The position numbers were made by a program, and so were the translations under genes. This document shows, one piece after another, positions 17,217 through 25,776 of a stretch of 64,000 nucleotides of DNA. Position 1 is the first letter of the stretch. Each line of letters opens with the position of its first letter. A model generated the notes under the pieces. The model was given only the letters and a program-made list of their open reading frames with translations. It was not told where the DNA came from and searched no databases. The DNA comes from Clostridium amylolyticum (lineage in GTDB: Bacteria; Bacillota; Clostridia; Clostridiales; Clostridiaceae), in contig NZ_FQZO01000002.1 of assembly GCF_900142075.1 (NCBI RefSeq), forward strand, positions 310,001 to 374,000, written 5' to 3'.

Positions 17217-18386
17217 ATGAATATGAGATGGAAAAGGTCAGTTTCTATAATTGTTTTATTATTTATCACTACTTTTATTTTTAGCGGTTGCTGGGACTAT
17301 AAAGAAACAGAAAAATTAGATGTAGTAATAGGCATTGCCATAGATAAAGAAGACTTTACCAATGAATACATAATTACGGGGGAAATTGCCTCTCCTTCCA
17401 CAGGGGAAAGACAATCTAAATATCAATCTAAAATTTATTCCGCAAAAGGTAAGAGTATTCTTGAAGCAACTAGAAATTTTATACCCCAAACCGGGAGGAG
17501 AACCTTTTGGAGCAACTCCAACATTTTAATATTAAGCAAAAAAATAGTAGAAAAAGATATATCTAAGGTATTAGAGTGGCTTTATAGAGAAAGTGAAATT
17601 AGAGGAGATTTAATGACTTTGGTTTCAAATAAGAGCACCGCAAGAGAAATCCTAGAAAAAGGTCAAAATCCTGATACTATAAGATCCATTGAAATAGCAT
17701 ATGCTCTTAACAACAACAAACATATTGGTACATATCCTAAGACTCAACTGAGCAAATTAGTAGATAATTTAAAGAGTAAAGAATCTACAGTGCTTATACC
17801 TTTAATAGATTTAATTAATGAAGAAAAAAAAGTTGGTTTTCAAGTTATGGGAAGTGCCATCCTTCAGCAAAAAAAAGTTATAGGCTATCTTAAACCTGAA
17901 GAAACTCAAGCTGCTCTGCTTCTTAGAAATGATATAAAACATGCGGTAATGGTAATAGATGATTCTGATAATGGTGGTGGGAATATTACTATAATACTAT
18001 ATAATCCTAAAATTCAAATAAAGCCTATAGATAAGAATGGCGAGTTAGAGTTAAATATAACCTTAAAGTCCTCCATAGACTTAAATGAAATTACAATAGA
18101 TGTAGATTTAACAAAAAAAGAAGAGGAAGAAAATATTAGGAAGCAATGCGAAAACGCTTTAAAGAAACAGTTAAATAACATTATTAATTTAAGTAAAAAT
18201 CAATATAAGGCAGACATATTTGATTTTTATTACAAAATAGAAGCAAAGACCCCCTCCTACATAAAAAAAATAAAATCTGGTTGGGAAGAAACCTACCTGC
18301 AATCAAAGATAAATATAGATGTTAATCTAGATATCAGAAGTACTAAGCTTATAATAAATCCCATTAGAGGAGGAATGAAACCATGA
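17217..18386 (+). CDS. Spore germinant receptor lipoprotein subunit C (GerC/GerKC family)
   Basis: 389 residues. Lipoprotein signal ending FSGC with Cys25, followed by the family-typical CWDYKETEKLDVVIGIAID. The domain then shows QTGRRTFWSNSNILILSKKIVEKDI. The C-subunit is exposed on the outer face of the spore inner membrane. It begins 2 bases after the A subunit stop and overlaps the next gene by ATGA, so the operon is tightly coupled. Confidence 0.95.
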   Translation: MNMRWKRSVSIIVLLFITTFIFSGCWDYKETEKLDVVIGIAIDKEDFTNEYIITGEIASPSTGERQSKYQSKIYSAKGKSILEATRNFIPQTGRRTFWSNSNILILSKKIVEKDISKVLEWLYRESEIRGDLMTLVSNKSTAREILEKGQNPDTIRSIEIAYALNNNKHIGTYPKTQLSKLVDNLKSKESTVLIPLIDLINEEKKVGFQVMGSAILQQKKVIGYLKPEETQAALLLRNDIKHAVMVIDDSDNGGGNITIILYNPKIQIKPIDKNGELELNITLKSSIDLNEITIDVDLTKKEEEENIRKQCENALKKQLNNIINLSKNQYKADIFDFYYKIEAKTPSYIKKIKSGWEETYLQSKINIDVNLDIRSTKLIINPIRGGMKP

Positions 18387-18595
18387 AGCTTATTATTTTA
18401 ATAGCTTCTTATATACTTATATTTGTCCTAGAAATGGCTTATACCACTCAAGAAAAATCTTTTAAAAGTATATTTTCCTATTCACTTATAATGATGGTTT
18501 CCTTATACATAAGTATCCTCTTGGTTTCTGGCAAAAAAATTGTGAGTATAGCTTATATAATTGACAAATTATTTACTAGCATAATTAAAATATAA
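18383..18595 (+). CDS. Small two-helix membrane protein, germinant receptor D-subunit-like
   Basis: 70 residues with two membrane helices (about 2-18 and 30-50) and a charged turn TTQEKSFKS between them. The ATG overlaps the C-subunit stop. Some germinant receptor operons carry a small two-helix D subunit that modulates receptor function, and size, topology and position match. There is no sequence motif to prove it. Confidence 0.7.
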   Translation: MKLIILIASYILIFVLEMAYTTQEKSFKSIFSYSLIMMVSLYISILLVSGKKIVSIAYIIDKLFTSIIKI

Positions 18596-18640
18596 TCTTT
18601 ACTTAAAAACATCACTTAATAAATATATAGGAGAATAACT

Positions 18641-19759
18641 ATGAATGAAACTATTTCAAATAAACAAGGTGTAAGTTTGCTAGTATTATTCACTATAGCG
18701 GGAAATTTGATTTTTGGTATAAGTGCAGAAGCTAAAAAAGATGCATGGCTGGCTTTAATACTAGGTTTTGTAATTACTATCCCTATATTATGGATTTATA
18801 GCAAACTTCTGAGTTTACTTCCTGGCAAAAATATATATGAATTATGTCTTACAGCCTTTGGCAAAATAACAGGAGCCTTTGTTTCATTGTTTTTTATATG
18901 GTTTTCATTGCATTTAGGTGCCTTGGTTTTGTTTGATTTCAATGTTTATATAAACGTAGTGGGGTTAATTTATACTCCTGAACTTGTTATTTCTATAATG
19001 ATATTAACACTGTGTATCGCAGCTGGGAAATATGGAGTTAGGATTCTGGGGAGATGGGGAGACTTTTTTTTCAAAATAGTTTTTTTATTGATAATATTTG
19101 TCCCGTTATTATCTGTACAAAATATGAAAATCCAAAATATACTACCCGTGCTTCAAGGTGGTATAAAGCCAGTTTTAAGTGCTGCTGTTTCAGCCTACTC
19201 ATTTCCTTTTGGAGAAACAATAATTTTCATGCCCATTATGGCTATGCTTCAGGATAAAAAATCCTATTTTAAGGTATATTTAGCGGGCTCCTTAATAGGT
19301 GCTTTGTTTTTACTAATAATTACCTTTACAAATATATTGGTTTTGGGTGCCTACGCCTTAAGCATAAATTATTTTCCTACATACATTACGGTATCCCTTA
19401 TAGCCATAGGTGATTTTTTTCAAAGGATACAGATATTAGTATCCATACTTTTTCTTCTATGTGGCTTCGTGGAAATTACTATCTGCCTTATTTCCGCATC
19501 TAAAGGATTGTCTAAAATTTTCAACTTAAAGGACTATAAATTTTTCCTTACCCCTTGTGCCTTACTAATAATTAATCTTTCTTATATAGTATTTAATAAT
19601 GATATAGAATCTACACGTTTTATGCCAGGCTTTGACCACTATTATAAAATTTTTATCACTGCACTGTTACCTTTTTTAGTATTAATTGCTGCAAAATATA
19701 AGTTAAAAAAGGGCAAAAAGTTATCCTCTAAAGAACCCTCTAAAACAAGTGATTCTTAG
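18641..19759 (+). CDS. Spore germinant receptor permease-like subunit B (GerB/GerKB family)
   Basis: 372 residues, ten membrane helices, amino acid/polyamine permease superfamily. N-terminus KQGVSLLVLFTIAGNLIFGI and mid-region FPFGETIIFMPIMAMLQDKKSYFKVYLAGSLIGALFLL are typical. It forms the nutrient binding site with the A and C subunits. Gene order A-C-D-B differs from the classical A-B-C. The C-terminal TSDS and stop TAG come from repeat copy D, which begins at 19746. Ribosome site AGGAG. Confidence 0.93.
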   Translation: MNETISNKQGVSLLVLFTIAGNLIFGISAEAKKDAWLALILGFVITIPILWIYSKLLSLLPGKNIYELCLTAFGKITGAFVSLFFIWFSLHLGALVLFDFNVYINVVGLIYTPELVISIMILTLCIAAGKYGVRILGRWGDFFFKIVFLLIIFVPLLSVQNMKIQNILPVLQGGIKPVLSAAVSAYSFPFGETIIFMPIMAMLQDKKSYFKVYLAGSLIGALFLLIITFTNILVLGAYALSINYFPTYITVSLIAIGDFFQRIQILVSILFLLCGFVEITICLISASKGLSKIFNLKDYKFFLTPCALLIINLSYIVFNNDIESTRFMPGFDHYYKIFITALLPFLVLIAAKYKLKKGKKLSSKEPSKTSDS

Positions 19760-19846
19760 CTTCAGGTGGAATTTGCTTAAAAGGAATACGCCTCCATCTG
19801 AAGTTAAGAAGAACTTATTCAGGAGCTTAGCTCTCATTATCTAGCT
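19746..19846 (+). repeat. Structured intergenic repeat, family 1, copy D (3' part decayed)
   Basis: The first hairpin is AGCTTCAGGTGGAA with CTCCATCTGAAGTT and keeps the loop GCTTAAAAGGAATACG. The second structure is lost after GAGCTTAGCTC. It overlaps the 3' end of the B-subunit gene. With copy C it brackets the whole germination operon. Confidence 0.78.
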
Positions 19847-19946
19847 ATTCTCTAATCAGAACTTAATCTTTTATGTAGCAATTTATACTTAGTTGATTTA
19901 AAATCGTATATAAGAAAGGTTATTAATAATAAGGAGTGTGGTAAAT

Positions 19947-20420
19947 ATGAAAGAAATTGTACTTGCTGGTGGTTGCTTTTGGGGCGTGGAAGAATTTATA
20001 TCAAGACTTCAGGGAGTACTTGAAACAGAAGTAGGCTTCGCTAATGGCAGAATTGAAAACCCTACTTATGAAAAGGTGTGTCATGAAAACACTGGCTTTG
20101 CTGAAGCTGTATATGTTAGATATGATGAAAATAAATTACCCTTAGATAAATTATTAGAGGAATATTGGAGCATAATTGACCCCACAGTCATAAATAGACA
20201 AGGTCCAGATGTAGGCAGCCAATACAGAACAGGAATATATTACTTAGATAAAAATGATAAAAAAATAATATTAGAAAGCAAAGAAAATATTCAAAAGCAT
20301 TATGATAAAAAAGTAGTAACTGAAATAGAAGAATTAAGGAATTATTATAAGGCCGAAGAATATCATCAAAAATATCTTAAAAAGAATCCTGGTGGATATT
20401 GCCATATAAAACTAGACTAG
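19947..20420 (+). CDS. msrA: Peptide methionine (S)-S-oxide reductase
   Basis: 157 residues. The catalytic GGCFWG motif places the nucleophile at Cys10. GFANGRIENPTYEKVC replaces the usual GY-containing segment, and the conserved GSQYRTGIYY and EEYHQKYL follow. It reduces methionine-S-sulfoxide in proteins using thioredoxin. I start at ATG 19947; the GUG at 19938 is only one base from AAGGAG. The catalytic position is a normal Cys codon, not selenocysteine, although some clostridial relatives use the latter. Confidence 0.93.
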   Translation: MKEIVLAGGCFWGVEEFISRLQGVLETEVGFANGRIENPTYEKVCHENTGFAEAVYVRYDENKLPLDKLLEEYWSIIDPTVINRQGPDVGSQYRTGIYYLDKNDKKIILESKENIQKHYDKKVVTEIEELRNYYKAEEYHQKYLKKNPGGYCHIKLD

Positions 20421-20511
20421 TACTTATCTCGTCATAGCTATACATTTTATTTTATAGTTAATTGATAATGCTTATAAATAAATTTATTAATAAGTATAAC
20501 TTAGAATAGAG

Positions 20512-20549
20512 GAGAGTATCATCAAGGCCTTGAGCTTTGAGATATTCTC
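20512..20549 (+). terminator. Terminator of msrA
   Basis: GAGAGTATC (20512-20520) pairs with GATATTCTC (20541-20549) through one G-T pair and is followed by TTTTTATT. It is about 90 bases after the msrA stop. Confidence 0.75.
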
Positions 20550-20602
20550 TTTTTATTGGCTAAAAAGCTTGCCTATAAAAATTTTAATCATGAGGTTAAC
20601 CC

Positions 20603-20625
20603 AAATCCATAGGATGGATTTTTTA
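20603..20625 (+). terminator. Second small terminator-like hairpin
   Basis: AAATCCAT (20603-20610), loop AGG, ATGGATTT (20614-20621), then more T. It may back up the msrA terminator. The rest of 20421-20746 shows no gene. Confidence 0.5.
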
Positions 20626-20746
20626 CAATATATTATATCTTTTGATATATTGATAAAATATTGCTATTATTTCCCACAAAATTGCTACAATCGTTAAAAT
20701 AAACCTACATATTTTTATATATCATCAAAAATATCGGAAATTTACA

Positions 20747-20792
20747 TTGACAAAATTTCTACAAGCAATTAAAATTATCTAGTAATAATTTT
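20747..20792 (+). promoter_or_regulatory. Promoter with inverted-repeat operator for the EIIC-like/dehydrogenase pair
   Basis: TTGACA (20747-20752), 17 bases, TAAAAT (20770-20775): a strong sigma-A promoter with start near 20782. Overlapping -10 and start is an inverted repeat, AAAATTAT (20771-20778) and ATAATTTT (20785-20792), with a 6-base spacer. A repressor bound there would block initiation. No regulator gene is adjacent. Confidence 0.6.
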
Positions 20793-20824
20793 CAGATGAT
20801 ACATTTTACAAAGGAGGACATTTT

Positions 20825-21889
20825 ATGTCAGAAAAACAACAGAAAATCTCTGCTAAAGAATTTTTTAATAAAGTTCTTGCAGGGCTAAGTATCGGTATAG
20901 TAGTGGCTTTAGTACCAGGAGCACTTCTTGGAGAGTTAGCAAAGGCTTTGCTCCCAAGCTTTCCTGCGGTTCAAGGAATCATAGACGCTACAAATTTAGC
21001 TCAACGTATGCTTCCAATGGTTATTGGTGTAACAGTAGCTATGCAGTTTAAATTTACTCCTATTCAAACTTCTTCTATAGGTATAGCTACAGTAATCGGA
21101 TCCGGTGTGGCTTCCTCTGCAGCAAAGAATGCTTTCACTTTTGCAGGTACCGGTGATGTTATCAATGCAGGTATAACTGCTGCCATAGCCACAGGTTTAG
21201 TATTATTACTAGGCAATCGTCTTAAGGCTTATACTATACTTTTAGTTCCTACCATCGTTATTTCGGTAGCAGGATTATTGGGATTGGCTACCTTGCCTTA
21301 TGTAAAGCTAATTACAAAATATATAGGTGATTTAATACAAAACTTCACCACCCTTCAACCGATTTTAATGGGTATATTAACAGCTATAGCCTTTGCACTG
21401 CTTATAGTATCACCTATTTCTACAGTGGGAGTAGCCACAGCTATTTCTCTATCTGGTATAGGTTCAGGAGCAGCAAATTTGGGTATAGTGGCGGCAGGAT
21501 TTGGACTTGCAGTAGCAGGATGGAGATCCAACTCTGTAGGAACATCTGTAGCTCACTTCCTAGGCTCACCTAAGATGCAAATGGCTAACTTTATTAAGAA
21601 GCCAAGAATGATAGTGCCTATAGTACTCAACGCTGCTGTTTTGGGAGCATTAGCTGGCATATTTAATATAAACGGAACACCTATGAGCGCTGGTTTTGGT
21701 ATATCCGGACTTATAGGACCAATAAATGCATTAAACTTAGCAAAAGGCGGTTGGAGCCCAGCTAACATAATACTTATAGCTGTAATATTTGTAATTATAC
21801 CTATAGCATTAGCTTTAGTATTTAATTATGTATTCACAAAAATAGTTAAATTAGTAAATTCAGAAGACTACAAATTAAACTTTGAATAA
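20825..21889 (+). CDS. Orphan PTS EIIC-like membrane transporter (PTS_EIIC_2 type)
   Basis: 354 residues with about nine to ten hydrophobic segments rich in Gly, Ala and Ile. It carries MQFKFTPIQTSSIGIATVIGSGVASSAAKNAF, SPISTVGVATAISLSGIGSGAANLGIVAAGFGLAVAGW and NSVGTSVAHFLGSPKMQMANFIKKPRMI, which I recognise as the PTS_EIIC_2 family. No EIIA or EIIB gene or domain is nearby, so it may not be a true phosphotransferase. It is 50 bases upstream of a 2-hydroxyacid dehydrogenase, probably in one transcript, which hints at a hydroxy- or oxo-acid substrate (inference). Ribosome site AAAGGAGG. Confidence 0.82.
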   Translation: MSEKQQKISAKEFFNKVLAGLSIGIVVALVPGALLGELAKALLPSFPAVQGIIDATNLAQRMLPMVIGVTVAMQFKFTPIQTSSIGIATVIGSGVASSAAKNAFTFAGTGDVINAGITAAIATGLVLLLGNRLKAYTILLVPTIVISVAGLLGLATLPYVKLITKYIGDLIQNFTTLQPILMGILTAIAFALLIVSPISTVGVATAISLSGIGSGAANLGIVAAGFGLAVAGWRSNSVGTSVAHFLGSPKMQMANFIKKPRMIVPIVLNAAVLGALAGIFNINGTPMSAGFGISGLIGPINALNLAKGGWSPANIILIAVIFVIIPIALALVFNYVFTKIVKLVNSEDYKLNFE

Positions 21890-21939
21890 GATTAAACTTA
21901 AATCTTAGATATATTTATTTACACCAAGGAGGATTGACC

Positions 21940-22926
21940 ATGAAAATTATCGCATATGCAGTAAGACCAGATGAGCTATCAAGCTTTGAAAAATATTCAA
22001 AGAAGTTAGGTCATGATGTAACCCTAGTAAAAGAATCCTTTGCTCCAGAAAATGCTCATCTAGCTGAAGGCTATGATGCCGTTAGCATATTAGGAAACTG
22101 CAGAGCTACCTCAGAAGCTTTAGAAATACTTTCTAAATTAAATATAAATTATTTAGCTACCCGTTCAGCAGGGGTTAATAACATAGACATGGAAGCTGCA
22201 AGAAGGTTTAACATAAGGGTTTCCAATGTTCCTGCTTATTCTCCTAATGCTGTTGCTGAATTTGCAGTAGCTTCAACCCTATGTATAGCACGTAACCTTC
22301 ATCAAGCTATTAGAAGAGTAGATGTGCAAAATTTTGGACTAGCAGGTCTTATAGGTTTCGAGCTTAGAAATAAAACCATAGGATTTATAGGAACTGGAAG
22401 AATAGGGTTAACTGCCATCAAAGCTTTCTCAGGCTTTGGAGCAAAAATGATAGGTTATGATTTATATCCTAATGAAGAAGCAAAAAAATATATAGAATAT
22501 AGAACCTTAGATGAATTATTTGCAGAAGCAGACATAATATCCATGCATTGCCCACTAACCTCTGAAAACTTACATCTAATTAATGCTGAAAATATCTCAA
22601 AGATGAAAGATGGAGTGGTTATAGTAAATACAGCCCGTGGAGCTTTAATGGATGCTGCTGCGGTTATTGAAGGTTTGAAATCTGGAAAAATAGGTGGACT
22701 AGCTACAGATGTTTATGAAAATGAAGTAGGAATATTCCATAGCGACCACACTAACTCTATTTTAAAGGACGATATCCTTGCAAGACTTCTTCAATTCCCT
22801 AACGTTTTAGTTACCCCACACTTTGGTTTCTACACTGATGAAGCCGTATCCAACATGGTAGAGTATTCCTTACAAAACCTTAAGGATTTTGAAGTAAATA
22901 ACCAATGTAAAAATGAGATCAAATAA
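21940..22926 (+). CDS. D-2-hydroxyacid dehydrogenase (D-lactate dehydrogenase type)
   Basis: 328 residues. The NAD-binding motif is GTGRIG, followed by the acidic residue in IGYDLYPNEEAK. The catalytic Arg lies in VNTARGALMD, the Glu in TDVYENEVG and the His in TPHFGFYTDEAV; YSPNAVAEFAV is typical of the D-lactate/D-2-hydroxyisocaproate group. It interconverts a 2-oxoacid and its D-hydroxyacid with NAD(H). ATG at 21940 is seven bases after AAGGAGG. It follows the EIIC-like gene and ends at a strong terminator. The preferred substrate (lactate, isocaproate or aryl-lactate) cannot be decided. Confidence 0.9.
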   Translation: MKIIAYAVRPDELSSFEKYSKKLGHDVTLVKESFAPENAHLAEGYDAVSILGNCRATSEALEILSKLNINYLATRSAGVNNIDMEAARRFNIRVSNVPAYSPNAVAEFAVASTLCIARNLHQAIRRVDVQNFGLAGLIGFELRNKTIGFIGTGRIGLTAIKAFSGFGAKMIGYDLYPNEEAKKYIEYRTLDELFAEADIISMHCPLTSENLHLINAENISKMKDGVVIVNTARGALMDAAAVIEGLKSGKIGGLATDVYENEVGIFHSDHTNSILKDDILARLLQFPNVLVTPHFGFYTDEAVSNMVEYSLQNLKDFEVNNQCKNEIK

Positions 22927-22939
22927 ATTATATTAATAA

Positions 22940-22999
22940 AAAGACTAGGAGAAAAGTAGTTATTATAATCATGACCATAACTACTATCCCCTAGTCTTT
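22940..22999 (+). terminator. Long terminator after the dehydrogenase
   Basis: Outer stem AAAGACTAGG (22940-22949) with CCTAGTCTTT (22990-22999), inner stem AGTAGTTAT with ATAACTACT, then a T-rich tract. Confidence 0.88.
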
Positions 23000-23014
23000 A
23001 TTATCTATCCACAT

Positions 23015-23070
23015 ACTCTTATCTCTTACTTCTTACCTCTTACCTATTAACTCTTACTCCTTACTTCTTC
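23015..23070 (+). repeat. TTACTTC-type low-complexity tract
   Basis: Degenerate runs of CTCTTACTTCTTACCTCTTACC-like words. Related tracts are at 25929-26158 and 38433-38482 on this strand and at 25700-25746 in inverse orientation. Confidence 0.7.
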
Positions 23071-23177
23071 ACTAATTTTCAATTACCTATTACAGTATTC
23101 CTATAAAAGTAATATAATTAAATTATTATGTAAACCTTTACTGAAGATGCTTATATTATCGTCACGGAGGGATTAAA

Positions 23178-23573
23178 ATGGTACGTGTTCTAAAAACTGA
23201 AAAACGCTATCATGACTTTACTTCAGAAGCTTGGGAAAGATATCCTAAGGAAGCCTTAGAAAGATTAAATTATGTAAAAAACAACGCACCAACAGAAATT
23301 TACAACTTGTTCTTAGTAGATACTCTTAAATTTATGCTTTCTGGCTCAGAAGACCAAGAGTTGTCAGTAAATGCTAAGGGGCTAAAAAGCCTATGCAAAG
23401 GCCTATTATTAGCCTTAGAAAATATGCATAGCGATACTCCTCTACAGGTATATGAAGACATGCTTGGTTTTTATGAAATCTCAATTATTAACTCCATAGC
23501 AAATCTTCAACAAAATAAGGACAACCTTCAAGAAGCCAAAAAAGAAGCCTTCTATAATAATTTATATTGGTAG
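23178..23573 (+). CDS. Hypothetical all-helical protein
   Basis: 131 residues, soluble, charged and predicted helical throughout. It begins MVRVLKTEKRYHDFTSEAWERYPKEAL. The ribosome site is CGGAGGGA. No motif or family is recognised. The gene stands alone. Downstream are a short TGGTACCAG-type repeat and the double-hairpin element, which separate it from the convergent kinase gene. Confidence 0.7.
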   Translation: MVRVLKTEKRYHDFTSEAWERYPKEALERLNYVKNNAPTEIYNLFLVDTLKFMLSGSEDQELSVNAKGLKSLCKGLLLALENMHSDTPLQVYEDMLGFYEISIINSIANLQQNKDNLQEAKKEAFYNNLYW

Positions 23574-23576
23574 AAG

Positions 23577-23604
23577 TGGTACCAGGCACGTGACAAGTGA
23601 CAAA
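23577..23604 (+). repeat. Short interspersed repeat, TGGTGCCAG family
   Basis: A 28-base unit beginning TGGTACCAGGCACGTGACAA, 4 bases after a stop codon. It differs from the copy at 10028-10055 at two positions. Confidence 0.7.
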
Positions 23605-23621
23605 CTCTTTTTACCACAAAG

Positions 23622-23727
23622 AAACTTCTTCTCCACACCTAAAGCTTTAAAAATAAAGTTAGGAAGCTTTAGGTGCAAAGAAGAAGTAAGCGAACATTCC
23701 AAAGCGTAGATTTGGAATGTTCGCTTA
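23622..23727 (+). repeat. Double-hairpin repeat, family 2, copy 1 (bidirectional terminator)
   Basis: Hairpin 1 pairs ACTTCTTCT and CCTAAAGC with GCTTTAGG and AGAAGAAGT. Hairpin 2 is a 16-bp perfect stem, AAGCGAACATTCCAAA with TTTGGAATGTTCGCTT. The related copy is at 40235-40341. Both lie between convergent genes. Confidence 0.8.
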
Positions 23728-23729
23728 TG

Positions 23730-24974
23730 TCACATGCCTGTCATCAAGGTAATAATAAACTTCGTCCCTTTTCCTATTTCACTTTCAACTTCAATAATAC
23801 CCTTATGGGATTCTATAATGGACTTAGCCAAGGCTAGGCCTATGCCTATGGATTCAGTTTTTTTAGAAGTCTTTGCTTTATAAAATCTCTTAAATATGTA
23901 AGGCAATTCTTCTTCAGGAATGCCTTCCCCAGTATCTTCTATGGTTATCCTTTTATAAAGGGGGTTTTCTTCTATATCTATGTTTATTTCCCCGCCTCCT
24001 TTAGTGTGTTCAATAGCATTTTTTACTATATTAATTACAGCCTCCTGAAGCCATAATCTATCATGCTTAAATTCTATTTCCTTATCCTGTTTAAAATTAA
24101 TATTTACTTTAGCATCTAAAGCTTTTCTTTCTAGCGCTTCTAAAGCTTCATCAATGGTCTCATTTAAACTCTGATTCTCTTTATTGAACTCTATGGCTTT
24201 AGCATCTATTCTAGCCAATTTTAAGATACTTTTAATAAGCCAATCCATCCTGTTTAGTTGGCCTTGATTATTTAATAAAAAGGTTTTATTCTGTTCTCTT
24301 GTAAGTTCCTTGTTTAACATTATATCGTTATATACTATCATGGAAGCTAAAGGGGTTTTTAGCTGGTGAGATATATCTGATAATAAATCCACTAAGAACT
24401 GCTTTTCTTTTTGAAGCTCATTGATGTTATTTCTTATAATACCTCTCATAGAGTTAAAAGCAAAGGCTAATTTTGAAAAATCCCCTTCCCTATCTTCGCT
24501 TATGGCTATATCATATTCCCCTTCCACTACTTTTTTGGCTCCTTGGGTTATTCGTCTTAGTTTTTTATAGAAGATTCCATACTGAAAATAATTGAAAACA
24601 AATAGCAGGATGGTTAAAATAAAAACCATAATTGTAAAGGTATAAGTATTCTTAAGTACTGTGGACTCGAGATATGGAAACAATTCATTTTCCAAGCTTT
24701 TACTTATACCATATTCCTTAAGAAACATCTTTCCCTTAGCCATGTCTTCTTCTCCTATACCTTTGGTTATAAGAGGTATCATCTCCCTTGCCATTTCAGG
24801 GTCTTTTTCCGCTACCTTGGCGGATATGCTGCCAAAAACATTTATATAATCTTCTTTTAAGTTATCATGATGTAACTTGAGAAGAAGACTTGTGCATGCT
24901 ATGAAAACTATCATTAAAGCTATTAATATAGTGGAACTTTTTCTAAGTTCCGGATTATAAAAATAATTATTCAT
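23730..24974 (-). CDS. Sensor histidine kinase beside an FtsX-type ABC exporter
   Basis: 414 residues. Membrane helices at about 15-33 and 111-131 enclose a short extracytoplasmic region of about 75 residues. HAMP covers about 134-186. The phosphoacceptor is His203 in SDISHQLKTPL. ATPase motifs are NIVKNAIEHT, EDTGEGIPEEELPYIFKRF and GIGLALAKSII. The start ATG overlaps the regulator stop (TAATG). The stop lies 2 bases from repeat family 2. The exporter genes at 26343-29637 are the likely target. Confidence 0.92.
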   Translation of the reverse strand: MNNYFYNPELRKSSTILIALMIVFIACTSLLLKLHHDNLKEDYINVFGSISAKVAEKDPEMAREMIPLITKGIGEEDMAKGKMFLKEYGISKSLENELFPYLESTVLKNTYTFTIMVFILTILLFVFNYFQYGIFYKKLRRITQGAKKVVEGEYDIAISEDREGDFSKLAFAFNSMRGIIRNNINELQKEKQFLVDLLSDISHQLKTPLASMIVYNDIMLNKELTREQNKTFLLNNQGQLNRMDWLIKSILKLARIDAKAIEFNKENQSLNETIDEALEALERKALDAKVNINFKQDKEIEFKHDRLWLQEAVINIVKNAIEHTKGGGEINIDIEENPLYKRITIEDTGEGIPEEELPYIFKRFYKAKTSKKTESIGIGLALAKSIIESHKGIIEVESEIGKGTKFIITLMTGM

Positions 24975-25678
24975 TATGATCTACTCTCTTTCACCACATC
25001 TTTGTTCCATTTGTATCCAAGCCCTCTTTGAGTAACTATATACTGAGGATCTTTTACATTATCTTCTATCTTTTCTCTTATCCTCTTTATGTAAACTGAT
25101 AGGGTATTTTCATCAAAAAATGCCTCTGCTCCCTCTAATAGTTCACTGAGTATTTCGTCTCTTTTCATTAAATTCTTAGCATTACTCATAAATATAAGCA
25201 AAAGCTTATACTCTTGGGCTGTAAGTATAATGTCCTCATCATTCTTTTTCACCAAAGCCCTAGATACATCTAAGGAAATATCTCCACTAATTAAAAGGTT
25301 TCCTGTGGAAGTATTTTTTGAATTTCTTCTTAACAAGGCTTTAATTCTAGAAAGCAATTCCCTAACTCTAAAGGGCTTAGTAATATAGTCATCTCCTCCT
25401 ATTTCTAAGCCTAAAACCACATTTACCTCTTCGTCCAAAGCTGTAAGAAATATTATTGGAACATCACTTTTTTCTCTTATTTCTTTGCATATATCATAAC
25501 CATTACCATCCGGTAAATTCACATCCAATATAATAAGGTCAAATTGCTCTTTTAAAAACCATTCTCTCCCCTGAGAAGCAGTAGAAGCCCTAAAAACTTC
25601 ATAACCCTCATCTTTAAGAGTAAACTCTATGCCTAAAGCTAGAGGTTCATCATCTTCCACTAACAATAATCTATTCAT
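24974..25678 (-). CDS. OmpR-family response regulator
   Basis: 234 residues. Receiver: VEDDEPLALG, Asp near residue 51 in LIILDVNLPDGNG, Thr in FLTALDEE and Lys in ITKPFRVRE. The effector domain has TAQEYKLLLIFMSN and the closing QRGLGYKW. I start at ATG 25678 after AAAGGTGGTGG; the longer open frame runs through low-complexity repeat and has no ribosome site. It is first in the operon with the kinase. Confidence 0.93.
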   Translation of the reverse strand: MNRLLLVEDDEPLALGIEFTLKDEGYEVFRASTASQGREWFLKEQFDLIILDVNLPDGNGYDICKEIREKSDVPIIFLTALDEEVNVVLGLEIGGDDYITKPFRVRELLSRIKALLRRNSKNTSTGNLLISGDISLDVSRALVKKNDEDIILTAQEYKLLLIFMSNAKNLMKRDEILSELLEGAEAFFDENTLSVYIKRIREKIEDNVKDPQYIVTQRGLGYKWNKDVVKESRS

Positions 25679-25699
25679 ATTTCCACCACCTTTAATATA

Positions 25700-25746
25700 A
25701 ATTAGGTAAGAGTTTAGGTAAGAACTAAGAAGTAAGAGGTAAGAGT
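25700..25746 (-). repeat. TTACTTC-type tract in inverse orientation
   Basis: AGGTAAGAG/AAGAAGTAAGAGGTAAGAG words. The 19 bases at 25727-25745 are the exact reverse complement of 25972-25990, so repeat copy E lies between inverted arms. Confidence 0.7.
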
Positions 25747-25776
25747 TATGGATAAAACTCATAGAGTTTTTATGAG

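Noticed and set aside
19974..19979. Selenocysteine at the MsrA active site
   Set aside because: The codon in GGCFWG is a normal Cys codon, with no TGA at that position.
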